From contig JANXEK010000014.1 in assembly GCA_025058595.1 (NCBI GenBank), positions 1 to 36,162 of the forward strand: 36,162 bases of DNA, read 5' to 3'. Shown piece by piece: positions 25,921 through 33,032 of the stretch. A program made the translations under genes and the position numbers. Each line of letters starts with the position of its first letter. The first letter of the stretch is position 1. Source of the stretch: Candidatus Bathyarchaeota archaeon. Its GTDB lineage: Archaea; Thermoproteota; CALKCG01; B24; DRYS01. The notes under the pieces are model-generated. The model did not search any database and was not told where the DNA came from. It saw only the letters and a program-made list of their open reading frames with translations.

Positions 25921-27126
25921 GTGGAGGCTAGATCTATATTGGGTGGTAGTAAGGTATATTTCGGGATATGCGGTATAGGCTACGGTCATATAGGTAGATG
26001 TCTACCGATAGCTGATAGCCTAGCTAGGGATGGGTTCGATATATTCGTATCTACTTACGGTGAAGCTTTCAAGTTTCTCGAAAGGTGTAAGTTTAGATGT
26101 AGAGCGGCGCCGCCTATGGGTTTCCAGGTTAAACCAGATGGCTCTGTAGACTTTAAGCTTACGATGGTTAACCCAGGCCCCTTCTTAGCTTTCGTGAAAT
26201 TCGTTAAACAGCTAGGATTCGAGTATGCTATGATGCAGCTCTTCCAGCCTGACGTGGTGGTATCGGATACTAGAGCTTCTACAGTCTTATCTTCAAGGAT
26301 ACTCGATATACCGTGTATAACGATCCTCAACCAGTTTAAGATAGTGACGCCTGTTAAGAGGCCTATATTCAAGAAGCTGGCTATACTCTTAGATACTGGT
26401 AGTATAGCTTTCATAGGTGCGATATGGAGTCTAAGCGATCTAATACTGATACCAGATTACCCATACCCCTATACGATATCTCTAGGCAACCTAGAGATAC
26501 CTGAGATATACGCTGACAGCGTTAAACTTGTAGGACCTATAATGGATGTTAAGCCTGATGATCTACCTGGCGTCGAGGAGTTGAGGGATATACTCGGGGT
26601 AGGTTTGTGTAAACCTTTAATATTCGCTCCTATAAGCGGACCTAGGAAGGAGAGGCTCCCCCTGGTAGAGAGGCTTAAACCCATATTCATGAAGCTATCA
26701 GGTTATTACGATATCGTTATGTGTATAGGTGACTCTGAATATAGCGGTAGACTGTTAGAGGATTACGGTGGATTCAAAGTGTATGGGTGGACTGATAAGT
26801 ACTATGAATATCTTAAAGCATGCGATATACTCGTATGTAGAGCTGGTCATGGCACTCTATCTAAAGCTATACTATACGGTAAACCCTCGCTAATCATACC
26901 TACCCCTAATCATACCGAGCAGATGGGGAATGCTAGACGTATGGAGGAGATGGGGTTATCCGTAGTATTGGCTCAAGAGCTTCTAGATATCGATAAGGTC
27001 GCTTCGGCTTTAAGATATTTGTATAAGGATAAGGGGTTGGAGGAGAGGTTATCTGAAGCATCGAAGTTTGCATCGATGTATGATGGGTTGAAAGCTACAC
27101 TCGAATGCATTAAACACTTTACTTAG
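25921..27126 (+). CDS. Glycosyltransferase of the GT-B (GT1/GT28, MGT/MurG-like) type
   Basis: 401 residues with two Rossmann halves. The N-terminal half has 'FGICGIGYGHIGRCLPIADSL', like UDP-glycosyltransferases and MurG. The C-terminal half has the donor-binding region 'DILVCRAGHGTLSKAILYGKPSLIIPTPNHTEQMGNA' (outline of residues 299-335), with the Gly-rich loop and the E-x-x-x-N pattern of GT1/GT28. These enzymes use nucleotide sugars to glycosylate lipids or small molecules; donor and acceptor cannot be told. The GTG at 25921 is the likeliest start; a TTG six codons later is an alternative. The gene follows AMMECR1 with a 5-base gap. Confidence 0.85.
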   Translation: MEARSILGGSKVYFGICGIGYGHIGRCLPIADSLARDGFDIFVSTYGEAFKFLERCKFRCRAAPPMGFQVKPDGSVDFKLTMVNPGPFLAFVKFVKQLGFEYAMMQLFQPDVVVSDTRASTVLSSRILDIPCITILNQFKIVTPVKRPIFKKLAILLDTGSIAFIGAIWSLSDLILIPDYPYPYTISLGNLEIPEIYADSVKLVGPIMDVKPDDLPGVEELRDILGVGLCKPLIFAPISGPRKERLPLVERLKPIFMKLSGYYDIVMCIGDSEYSGRLLEDYGGFKVYGWTDKYYEYLKACDILVCRAGHGTLSKAILYGKPSLIIPTPNHTEQMGNARRMEEMGLSVVLAQELLDIDKVASALRYLYKDKGLEERLSEASKFASMYDGLKATLECIKHFT

Positions 27127-27146
27127 CATCGTCGATATGGAAAGCC

Positions 27147-27179
27147 TTATATATGGAAACCATGGTAACCATTATGGTT
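27147..27179 (+). promoter_or_regulatory. TATA box and putative operator of the zinc-ribbon gene
   Basis: 'cttatata' (27147-27154) is followed by two abutting dyads: 'accatggt' (27159-27166) and 'aaccat-t-atggtt' (27167-27179). The half-site AACCAT occurs twice in direct order and its inverse once, covering the expected transcript start (about 27176-27180). A repressor binding there would block initiation. The ribosome binding site 'ggtgg' lies at 27181-27185. Confidence 0.45.
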
Positions 27180-27190
27180 GGGTGGAAATC

Positions 27191-27346
27191 ATGCCCAGCT
27201 GCCCTAAGGATGGTACGGAAGTAAGGAGCCCGGTTAAAGAGTGGGATCTATCACCTAAGAGTAGGAAGGGTCCTAAGCTTCATATAAGGCTATTCGAATG
27301 CCCTACATGCGGTTATAGATGGAGGGTAGTCGAGAAGGTAGGCTAG
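27191..27346 (+). CDS. Small zinc-ribbon protein
   Basis: 51 residues (start ATG at 27191, after a 'ggtgg' site 5 bases upstream; an upstream ATG at 27137 would begin before the TATA box). Four cysteines or equivalents in 'MPSCPKDGTE' and 'FECPTCGYRWR' form a ribbon: C4 and C37/C40 are clear, with the first pair 'CPKD' having only one Cys, so the site may be degenerate. Middle region 'PKSRKGPKLHIRL' is basic and could bind nucleic acid. The family of small archaeal ribbon proteins of this shape is common but of unknown role. A dyad over its promoter suggests specific regulation. Confidence 0.7.
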   Translation: MPSCPKDGTEVRSPVKEWDLSPKSRKGPKLHIRLFECPTCGYRWRVVEKVG

Positions 27347-27359
27347 AATCACGGTATCA

Positions 27360-27484
27360 GAAATATTAGAGAGGCATGGAGAGATACTGGAGAGGCATGG
27401 AGAGATATTAGAGAAACATGGCGAGATACTGGAGAGGCATGGAGAGGAGATAGCTAAGCTTAGGGAGGATATGTTGGAGGGGTT
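27360..27484. repeat. Heptad-coding repeats shared with the 31.6-32.7 kb gene
   Basis: Four 21-bp units encoding EILERHG-type heptads, then 'EEIAKLREDMLEGF'. Bases 27360-27400 equal 32115-32155 (41 of 41), and 27423-27484 equal 32136-32197 except one base (61 of 62). The copy here has two extra units. Confidence 0.85.
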
Positions 27485-27875
27485 CGATCTTGTTAGGAGG
27501 CATATAGATGCTTTAGGTTCTAGATGGGGTTTGATGGCTGAAGAGGCTTTCAGAGATGGTATTAAAGGGTTACTCGAAGAAGAGTTTGGCTTCAAGATAG
27601 AGAAATGGGTTAGATACGATGAATCAGGTATAGTCTTCGGCTATCCTAGCGATGTCGATGTGGATGTAGCTGTGAGCGATGGGAGGCTTATACTCTTAGA
27701 GGTTGCATCCCATATCAGATCTTCTGATGTATACGAGTTTAAGAGGAAGGCTGAGTTCTACGTAGAGAAGACCGGTAGGAAGCCTGATAGGCTTATGATG
27801 GTTACACCTTACGCAGATAGGAAGGCTCTCGAAGCCGCTGCTAGATTCGGTATAGAGATCTATACCGGCGTATAG
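27471..27875 (+). CDS. DUF3782-like coiled-coil nuclease-fold protein, 5'-truncated copy
   Basis: The ATG at 27471 gives 134 residues: a short coil end 'MLEGFDLVRRH' and a C-terminal domain with 'SRWGLMAEEAFRDGIKGLL', 'YPSDVDVDVAVSDGRLILLEV' and 'YADRKALEAAARFGIEIYTG'. This is the C-terminal part of DUF3782-type proteins, related to PD-(D/E)XK nucleases (Asp-x-Asp then E-V); the usual Lys after 'LLEV' is Ala here. In-frame coiled-coil heptads continue upstream to about 27351 after the stop at the end of the zinc-ribbon gene, but no ATG, GTG or TTG lies in that stretch. The long helical N-terminus typical of the family is missing. Either expressed from 27471 or a broken copy. Confidence 0.65.
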   Translation: MLEGFDLVRRHIDALGSRWGLMAEEAFRDGIKGLLEEEFGFKIEKWVRYDESGIVFGYPSDVDVDVAVSDGRLILLEVASHIRSSDVYEFKRKAEFYVEKTGRKPDRLMMVTPYADRKALEAAARFGIEIYTGV

Positions 27876-27927
27876 GCTCTCCTTCTAATCGTATCTGTTA
27901 CGATGTAGGTATGGATCGGGGGTCTAT

Positions 27928-28812
27928 GTGAGGATAGTAGTCACCGGTGGAGCGGGTTTTATAGGTGGTAATCTATCCGTGTACTTGAAGGGTAGGGGTT
28001 ACGATGTAGTCGCGGTCGATAGCTTAGAGAGAGCTTCTACGAAGAGTTTACTAGAGGAAGCCGGTGTAGAGCTTATAGTATCAGATCTTAGGTACTCTAT
28101 CGATATACCTAGAGCCGATATAATCGTTCATACAGCGGCGTATATAGATGTAGATGAATCCTTCAGGAAGCCGTACGAATACATCGTCAACAATACGGCT
28201 GTAACTATGGCTCTAGCTAAGAAATCTCTAGACGATAGCGTTAAGCTTATATATCTGAGCTCCGCGGCAGTCTACGGTGAGCCCAAGTATCTACCTATAG
28301 ATGAGGATCATCCTAAGGATCCTATATCGCCTTACGGTTTAAGTAAGCTTATGGGTGAATACGCCGTATCTTTCTACGGTAGGTTAGGTCTCAGATACGC
28401 TATAGTACGTCCCTTCAACGTCTATGGTCCAGGTCAGAGGGGATCCTATGTAGGCGTGATAGCTAGGTTCATCGATAGGGTTAGGAGAGGTGAACCCCCG
28501 GTGATCTACGGTGATGGATCCCAGACTAGGGATTTCATACATGTAAGCGATCTATCCAGGCTGATAGAGAGGATAATCGAGGTGGATGCTATAGGAGTAT
28601 ACAACGCTGGTAGCGGTATAGAGACTAGGATAATCGATCTAGCGAAGCTCGTATCTAGGCTTGCAAACCTCGATCTAGAGCCTATACACGTGGATGCTAA
28701 GCTAGGCGATATTAAACGTAGCTATGCAGATGTTAGTAAGGCTAGATCTTTAACGTGGAGTGCGAGGAAGACTCTAGAAGAAGGGATAAAAGAGTTATTC
28801 GATCAACCGTAG
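27928..28812 (+). CDS. NAD-dependent sugar-nucleotide epimerase/dehydratase (GalE-like)
   Basis: 294 residues of the extended SDR family. NAD site 'VTGGAGFIGGN' (5-15), substrate and catalytic residues 'YLSSAAVYGEP' (Ser111/112) and 'SPYGLSKLMGEY' (Y136-x-x-x-K140), then 'RPFNVYGPGQRG' and 'VIYGDGSQTRDFIHVSDL'. It most probably epimerises UDP-glucose or UDP-GlcNAc at C4, or acts on a related UDP or dTDP sugar. It is a little short (usual about 310-330), with no cofactor residue missing that I can see. The GTG start at 27928 is the only good one, since the overlapping ATG at 27926 runs into a stop at once. Confidence 0.88.
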   Translation: MRIVVTGGAGFIGGNLSVYLKGRGYDVVAVDSLERASTKSLLEEAGVELIVSDLRYSIDIPRADIIVHTAAYIDVDESFRKPYEYIVNNTAVTMALAKKSLDDSVKLIYLSSAAVYGEPKYLPIDEDHPKDPISPYGLSKLMGEYAVSFYGRLGLRYAIVRPFNVYGPGQRGSYVGVIARFIDRVRRGEPPVIYGDGSQTRDFIHVSDLSRLIERIIEVDAIGVYNAGSGIETRIIDLAKLVSRLANLDLEPIHVDAKLGDIKRSYADVSKARSLTWSARKTLEEGIKELFDQP

Positions 28813-28908
28813 ATCTTTGTTCTCGAATAGGCTTATACGGTCCACCCATCTGAGATGCGTAAGATTTAAAAAGCATACACGTACGATATATGAAATCGTT
28901 ATCTAGTT

Positions 28909-29271
28909 ATGATGCTGGATTTCGATATACTCCAAGGTTTCTGGGTTAGAGGCTTAAGGAATGGTAACGTTAAGCTTCTATCGCCTATTCAGAGAGGCTT
29001 CTACAAGGCTTGTATGGTATACGCTAAGATTAACGGTCGCATAGTATCGTCTAGACTCTTAGAAGATCTCTCGGTTATCATAGATATTCTAACCCGTTCT
29101 CCGAAGATTCTAGCTTTAAGGGTTGGTTTGAATAGGGTTTTCCGTATCCTATCCAGCCGTACGGTTGAGTTATTCCCTATAGTTAGATCCTGGATATCCG
29201 ATTGGAGGTATATAGAGTATCTAGGCTTCGTAAGCTTAGGAGATTCTACGTTATTCCGCTCTTCAAGCTAA
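28909..29271 (+). CDS. Small protein of unknown function
   Basis: 120 residues, basic, probably helical, no metal or nucleotide motif and no clear membrane helix. The core 'LLSPIQRGFYKACMVYAKINGRIVS' (outline of 23-47) and 'RVGLNRVFRIL' to 'WISDWRYIEYLGFVSLG' look conserved-type, and I have an impression of similar small proteins in Thermoproteota, with no function known to me. The ATG is doubled (28909 and 28912); a TATA-like 'tttaaaaa' lies at about 28865. It is followed by the membrane-hydrolase/GT2 gene. Confidence 0.6.
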   Translation: MMLDFDILQGFWVRGLRNGNVKLLSPIQRGFYKACMVYAKINGRIVSSRLLEDLSVIIDILTRSPKILALRVGLNRVFRILSSRTVELFPIVRSWISDWRYIEYLGFVSLGDSTLFRSSS

Positions 29272-29508
29272 GTACATCCCTTATACTCGTGTATCGCCGG
29301 ATAGAGGAGACGTTCGGGGTAGCGGTACCTATAGGGTAGACCCGGCGTATCGCAGGTATAGGTCGATCTAGGTACGCCTGAACCAGCTATACACTTCTCC
29401 GTCGTATTCGCAGTCTCAGCTCCTAGGCTTGGGGTTAAGAGAGCCCTACTACTATCTGCTATAGCGCTTCTACCCGATCTAGATTTACTCCTACGTATCC
29501 ATAGATCT

Positions 29509-30834
29509 ATGAGCCATTCGATCATAGTATCCGGTTTAGTTTGGCTACCTATACTTTTATCGCTATACATCTTCAAGCGTAGATACTTAGCTTTAGGATT
29601 CCTATGCTTCCTAGCTTTCCTAAGCCATCACATCGTAGATTGCTTCCAAACATACACCCCTATACTATATCCTATCGTGGATAGATCAGTATGGGTTAAA
29701 GTTGATGGAGCCCTACATATATCCTACGATAATCTAAACCCTAAGATCTCCCTAGATATAGCATCCAAGCCTACGATCTTCAAAGAATTCGTTGAGATGG
29801 ATGCACCTATATTCACGAGCGAAGGATTACCCGTATCGATAATACTCTTAGCTATACCCCTCATACTATCGTTTAAACGTCTAGGTATACCTAGCGGTAG
29901 GATCCCAGATCCGCCGGATCGATCGAGTGTTAGGGTGGAGCCTACCATATCTAAGGATGATGTTACGGTGGTACTACCGACTTTAAACGAAGTCGAAGCT
30001 ATAGGTTCGGTTATAAGCGAACTTAGATCTGAAGGTTATAGGAATATACTCGTCGTCGATGGATACTCTTCTGATGGTACCGTGGATGTAGCGTTAGGTA
30101 TGGGTGTTAAGGTGGTCTATCAGCATGGTAGGGGGAAGGCTGGAGCTGTTAAGACTGGTATAGAGTATGCGAGTACACCGTATACAGTGTTCATGGATGC
30201 AGATCATACCTACGATCCTAGAGATATATCTAAACTCCTACTACACGCAGCTAACTACGACGAGGTTATAGGGGCTAGAGTCGATAGACGTAATATACCG
30301 TTGATGAATAGGTTTGGTAACTGGGTTATCACGAAGATATTCAATATACTGACCGGCTCGAATCTATCGGATGTATGCTCAGGATTATACGTTCTCAAAA
30401 CCGAGAGAGCTAGGGATCTAGATATAGAGAGCGGAGGATTCTCCGTCGAAGCTGAGATAGCCGTACAGATAGCCTCCCACGGATCTATAACGGAGGTTCC
30501 TGTAAGCTATAGGAGGAGGATAGGTAAACCTAAGCTACGATCCTTCAAGCATGGATTCGAGATAGCATCAACTATAATCAGGCTTGCGAGATACTACAAC
30601 CCACCGCTACTCCTAGCCTCTCTAATGGCTTCAGCCCTCATACCTGGAGCAGCTATATATCTATGGGTTCTATACAGGCTTCTAGCATACGGAGTGTGGC
30701 ATTCAGGATGGGCTATACTAGCAGGAGTACTAGTGATATTCGGAGGTCAAGGGTTGATACTCTCCATGGTAACCCTCATGATGAGGAGGATGGAGAGACG
30801 TATAACCCGTATGATAGAGAGAGTGGGACGGTAG
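29509..30834 (+). CDS. Fusion: YdjM-like membrane hydrolase domain + GT2 (dolichyl-phosphate mannose synthase type)
   Basis: 441 residues from the first ATG. Residues 1-130 continue a YdjM/DUF457-like membrane protein ('SHHIVDCFQTYTPIL', 'HRSMSHSII'; His-rich Asp motif), with membrane segments around 5-25, 30-45 and 110-125. Residues about 155-370 are a GT2 synthase: 'VTVVLPTLNEVEAIG', 'ILVVDGYSSDGTVDVA', 'GRGKAGAVKTGIEYA', the DxD-like 'FMDADHTYDP' and 'CSGLYVLKTERARDL', the dolichol-phosphate sugar synthase type. Two helices close the protein (about 373-425). The same frame is open back to 29362 and reads 'TPEPAIHFSVVFAVSAPRL' and 'LLPDLDLLLRIH', the true start of the YdjM domain, but without a start codon. 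Likely role: making a lipid-linked sugar. Confidence 0.8.
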   Translation: MSHSIIVSGLVWLPILLSLYIFKRRYLALGFLCFLAFLSHHIVDCFQTYTPILYPIVDRSVWVKVDGALHISYDNLNPKISLDIASKPTIFKEFVEMDAPIFTSEGLPVSIILLAIPLILSFKRLGIPSGRIPDPPDRSSVRVEPTISKDDVTVVLPTLNEVEAIGSVISELRSEGYRNILVVDGYSSDGTVDVALGMGVKVVYQHGRGKAGAVKTGIEYASTPYTVFMDADHTYDPRDISKLLLHAANYDEVIGARVDRRNIPLMNRFGNWVITKIFNILTGSNLSDVCSGLYVLKTERARDLDIESGGFSVEAEIAVQIASHGSITEVPVSYRRRIGKPKLRSFKHGFEIASTIIRLARYYNPPLLLASLMASALIPGAAIYLWVLYRLLAYGVWHSGWAILAGVLVIFGGQGLILSMVTLMMRRMERRITRMIERVGR

Positions 30835-31061
30835 AAGATGGATGCATCATCCACCCCTACCTAGAGAAGCTATGATAAGGATAGCAGGTGAACCTGTACT
30901 CCTAGATCGTATGCTCCTATCCCCTCTTCGAGGTTGCCGGGGTATCCGGGTATCTCTGTTAAAACTTTAAGTGGCTTTAGGAGCTATAAGGGGTTAGAGG
31001 TGTAGGGAGGGGCTATCGAAGAGTGGATGGGGATGTACGTATAGCGGAGAGGTTTCGCGGT
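30835..31061. other. Non-coding stretch between the GT2 fusion and the retropepsin-like gene
   Basis: No open frame of useful size. It is G-rich in parts. Nothing further recognised before the paired promoter elements at 31062. Confidence 0.4.
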
Positions 31062-31109
31062 AGGATAGGCCACATATACCCTATTAGGAGGAGGATAGGT
31101 CATATATAC
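31062..31109 (+). promoter_or_regulatory. Tandem direct repeats containing the TATA box
   Basis: Two 18-bp copies, 'aggataggccacatatac' (31062-31079) and 'aggataggtcatatatac' (31092-31109), match at 16 of 18 positions, 30 bp apart. The second holds a TATA element ('catatatac') 26 bases before the ATG at 31135, fitting leaderless transcription. The first may be a duplicate promoter or an activator site. Confidence 0.5.
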
Positions 31110-31134
31110 TTGTTGAAGAGGTTGAGCGTATACT

Positions 31135-31500
31135 ATGGCTGTAAGGATAAAGTTGAAGGTTAGATCCCCCTCTAGAGAGATGGTAACATCGGCTCTAGTA
31201 AACTCCGGGTTTGAAGCTGAAACCCCTCAACTCTTAATACCGAGATCCTTTGCTTTAAACCTGGGGTTATGGCCTCCACCGATCGAAGCTCAGCTAGTCG
31301 AGGTAGGTACGGCTGGAGGTCCTGTAAGAAACTATCTAATCCAAGGTGCTATCGAAGTATCGGCTATAACTAGCGATAGGATCGTAGGACCTGTAAGATG
31401 CGATGCTATGATATCGAACCTAGATGCTAGGCGGCGAGCTTGGAGATTCTCGGATGAGGATAGGGTTAGAAGTACCGAGGCACCGCAATACTGGTTCTAG
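31135..31500 (+). CDS. Retropepsin-like fold small protein, probably internally shortened
   Basis: 121 residues. 'ALVNSGFEAETPQLLIP' (20-36) resembles the active-site turn of retropepsin-like (DTG) domains, but the Asp-Thr-Gly is Asn-Ser-Gly, so catalysis is doubtful. The ending 'WRFSDEDRVRSTEAPQYWF' is a known tail of a small family I recall in Thermoproteota. In those relatives a segment of about 25 residues lies between the end of the barrel and 'WRF', and here 'ISNLDARRRAW' runs straight through. The family function is not known to me. Transcribed from a leaderless promoter (26 bases from TATA to ATG). Confidence 0.55.
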   Translation: MAVRIKLKVRSPSREMVTSALVNSGFEAETPQLLIPRSFALNLGLWPPPIEAQLVEVGTAGGPVRNYLIQGAIEVSAITSDRIVGPVRCDAMISNLDARRRAWRFSDEDRVRSTEAPQYWF

Positions 31501-31562
31501 TATAGGTGTTAAGATCTATATTGGCTTAAATAGATCCTTAGGATTATAGTATCGATGTATCT

Positions 31563-32681
31563 ATGATGGAGCTAGGTGAATTGAAATCTAGGATCCTGAA
31601 GCTTCTAAGGGAAGATGAGGAGTTTAGGTATGCTATCGTAGGACTTATAGGTTTAGAAGAGATTATCAGGAGGCTTGATAGACACGATGAAATGTTTATA
31701 GAGGTGTTTAGAAGGTTTGAGGAACATGATAGAAAATTCAACGAGATCCTATCTAGACTCGGAGAGCATGATGAGAAGTTTAACGAAGTTTTGATCAGAC
31801 TAGATAGGCATGGGGAAATTCTAGTGAGGTATAGCGAGGAGATGGGGAAGCTTAGGGAAGATATGATAGTTGGGTTTAGGAGGTATGATGAGGAGATTCG
31901 AAAGCTTAGGGAGGATATGTTGGAGGGCTTCAAGAGGCATGATGAGATACTGGAGAAGCATGGTGAGGAGATAGCTAGGCTTCGACAGGATATGTTGGAG
32001 GGTTTCAAGAGGCATGATGAGGAGATTAAGGGTTTGAGGGAGGAGCAGGCTAGGCTTCGACAGGATATGTTGGAGGGTTTCAAGAGGCATAGCGAGATAT
32101 TGGAGAAGCATAGCGAAATATTAGAGAGGCATGGAGAGATACTGGAGAGGCATGGTGAGGAGATAGCTAAGCTTAGGGAGGATATGTTGGAGGGGTTTAA
32201 GATATTCGATAGTAGGGTAAGCTCCCTCGAATCGGCGGTATCCTCTCTTGATAGTAGGGTAAGCTCCCTCGAATCATCGATATCATCCCTAGAGAAGGCT
32301 ATGATAAGCGGTTTCGGTGAGCTAGGTAGGTTTGCTGGTTTAACGTTCGAAGAGTTTGTTAGGAAATTCTTGACGGAGAGGTTGAGGGGTTCTGGTGAGA
32401 TACCTATCGATGCTGAGCTTAGGAGGAGCGTAGTGGATGGTGAGGAGATAGATATCTTCTTAGAGGATCCGTTGATAGTCGGTGAAGCTACGGGTTACGC
32501 TGAATCTATCGATGAGATTACCAAGTTGTTGAGGAAAGCTGAGATCGTTAAAGCGAAGTATCTTAAGGAGCCTAGGAAGATCCTAGTGGTACTATCGGCT
32601 AAGAGCGAAGCTGCTAGAGGTATGATGAGGATAGCCGAAGAGAAGGGTGTAGAGCTAGTGATAGGGAAGATAGTGGAATAG
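31563..32681 (+). CDS. DUF3782-like protein: long coiled coil + PD-(D/E)XK-like domain
   Basis: 372 residues. Residues 1-60 are helical and acidic. A coiled coil of about 180 residues follows, built of heptads of types 'RHGEILE', 'RLREDMLEGF' and 'KRHDEIL'. Then 'SRVSSLESAVSSLDSR' repeats, and a C-terminal domain (about 250-372) with 'GLTFEEFVRKFL', 'DGEEIDIFLEDPLIVGEATGY' and 'RKILVVLSAKSEAARGMM', a PD-(D/E)XK-like pattern with Asp-x-Asp-type and Glu residues but no obvious catalytic Lys. Proteins of this build are common in hot-spring archaea with unknown function, possibly DNA- or membrane-associated. The ATG is doubled (31563/31566). A second copy of its coil lies at 27.36 kb. Confidence 0.75.
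   Translation: MMELGELKSRILKLLREDEEFRYAIVGLIGLEEIIRRLDRHDEMFIEVFRRFEEHDRKFNEILSRLGEHDEKFNEVLIRLDRHGEILVRYSEEMGKLREDMIVGFRRYDEEIRKLREDMLEGFKRHDEILEKHGEEIARLRQDMLEGFKRHDEEIKGLREEQARLRQDMLEGFKRHSEILEKHSEILERHGEILERHGEEIAKLREDMLEGFKIFDSRVSSLESAVSSLDSRVSSLESSISSLEKAMISGFGELGRFAGLTFEEFVRKFLTERLRGSGEIPIDAELRRSVVDGEEIDIFLEDPLIVGEATGYAESIDEITKLLRKAEIVKAKYLKEPRKILVVLSAKSEAARGMMRIAEEKGVELVIGKIVE
31908..32208. repeat. Internal coiled-coil-coding repeats
   Basis: Imperfect direct repeats within the gene. The 42-base run 'gctaggcttcgacagg...' occurs identically at 31974-32015 and 32049-32090 (75 bases apart, 25 codons), and a third, diverged copy begins at about 31908. Unit length is a multiple of 3, so copies can be gained or lost without a frameshift. 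Confidence 0.8.
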
Positions 32682-32686
32682 TTGAG

Positions 32687-32791
32687 ATGTTTAAGCCTAA
32701 TCTCCTCGATAAGGTTTTAGCTGATGGAAGGCTTCTAGTCTCCGCTTCAGATAGTGATGAGGGGTTAACGGGAAACGTTAGAGAGGTTTAG
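32687..32791 (+). CDS. Possible 34-residue peptide or gene remnant
   Basis: An ATG 5 bases after the stop of the DUF3782-like gene opens a frame of 34 codons beginning 'MFKPNLLDKVLADGRLLVSA' and ending at a TAG. Residue use is coding-like, but it is too short to judge. It could be the remains of a longer gene, or a peptide in the same message. Confidence 0.25.
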   Translation: MFKPNLLDKVLADGRLLVSASDSDEGLTGNVREV

Positions 32792-33032
32792 AGGTCTACT
32801 AACCTCCACTTCTTATCGGTTCGATCGTCTACATCTTCTCTACCTCACCGATAGAGCACCTCGAGAAACCGGAGAGTTACATAGAGTGTTGAAGCGTAAC
32901 TTTAAACCACTCTAAGATACTATCGATCGCACCATCATGCATGTCTATTCTCGAGAAGCTTCGCTGAAGGTATCAGACCTCTCGTTAGCTTGTATACTCA
33001 GCCTGTTCGAAGCGTCTTAGCGTTATAGTGTT
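32792..33032. other. Non-coding stretch before the 2-epimerase
   Basis: Holds a small GAGGT-6nt-ACCTC hairpin (32791-32806) and a wider inverted pair 'tatcggt' (32814-32820) / 'accgata' (32847-32853). TATA-like 'gtatactc' (about 32991) and 'ttatag' (about 33022) precede the next gene. No gene seen. Confidence 0.35.

Noticed and set aside
27290-27595. Minus-strand frame with 'SSISPCLSNISPC' repeats
   Set aside because: It is the complement of the heptad repeats at 27360-27484 and has no family signature.
29268-29576. Minus-strand 102-residue frame opposite the membrane-hydrolase start
   Set aside because: No recognisable signature, and the plus strand carries the conserved YdjM-type sequence.
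31544-32111. Long minus-strand open frames in the coiled-coil gene
   Set aside because: They are the shadow of repeat codons on the plus strand; the repeated 'KPSNIS' peptide mirrors the heptad repeats.
31908-32208. CRISPR-like array
   Set aside because: Repeats are in-frame coil codons of a protein, with no spacers of uniform length and no Cas genes in the window.
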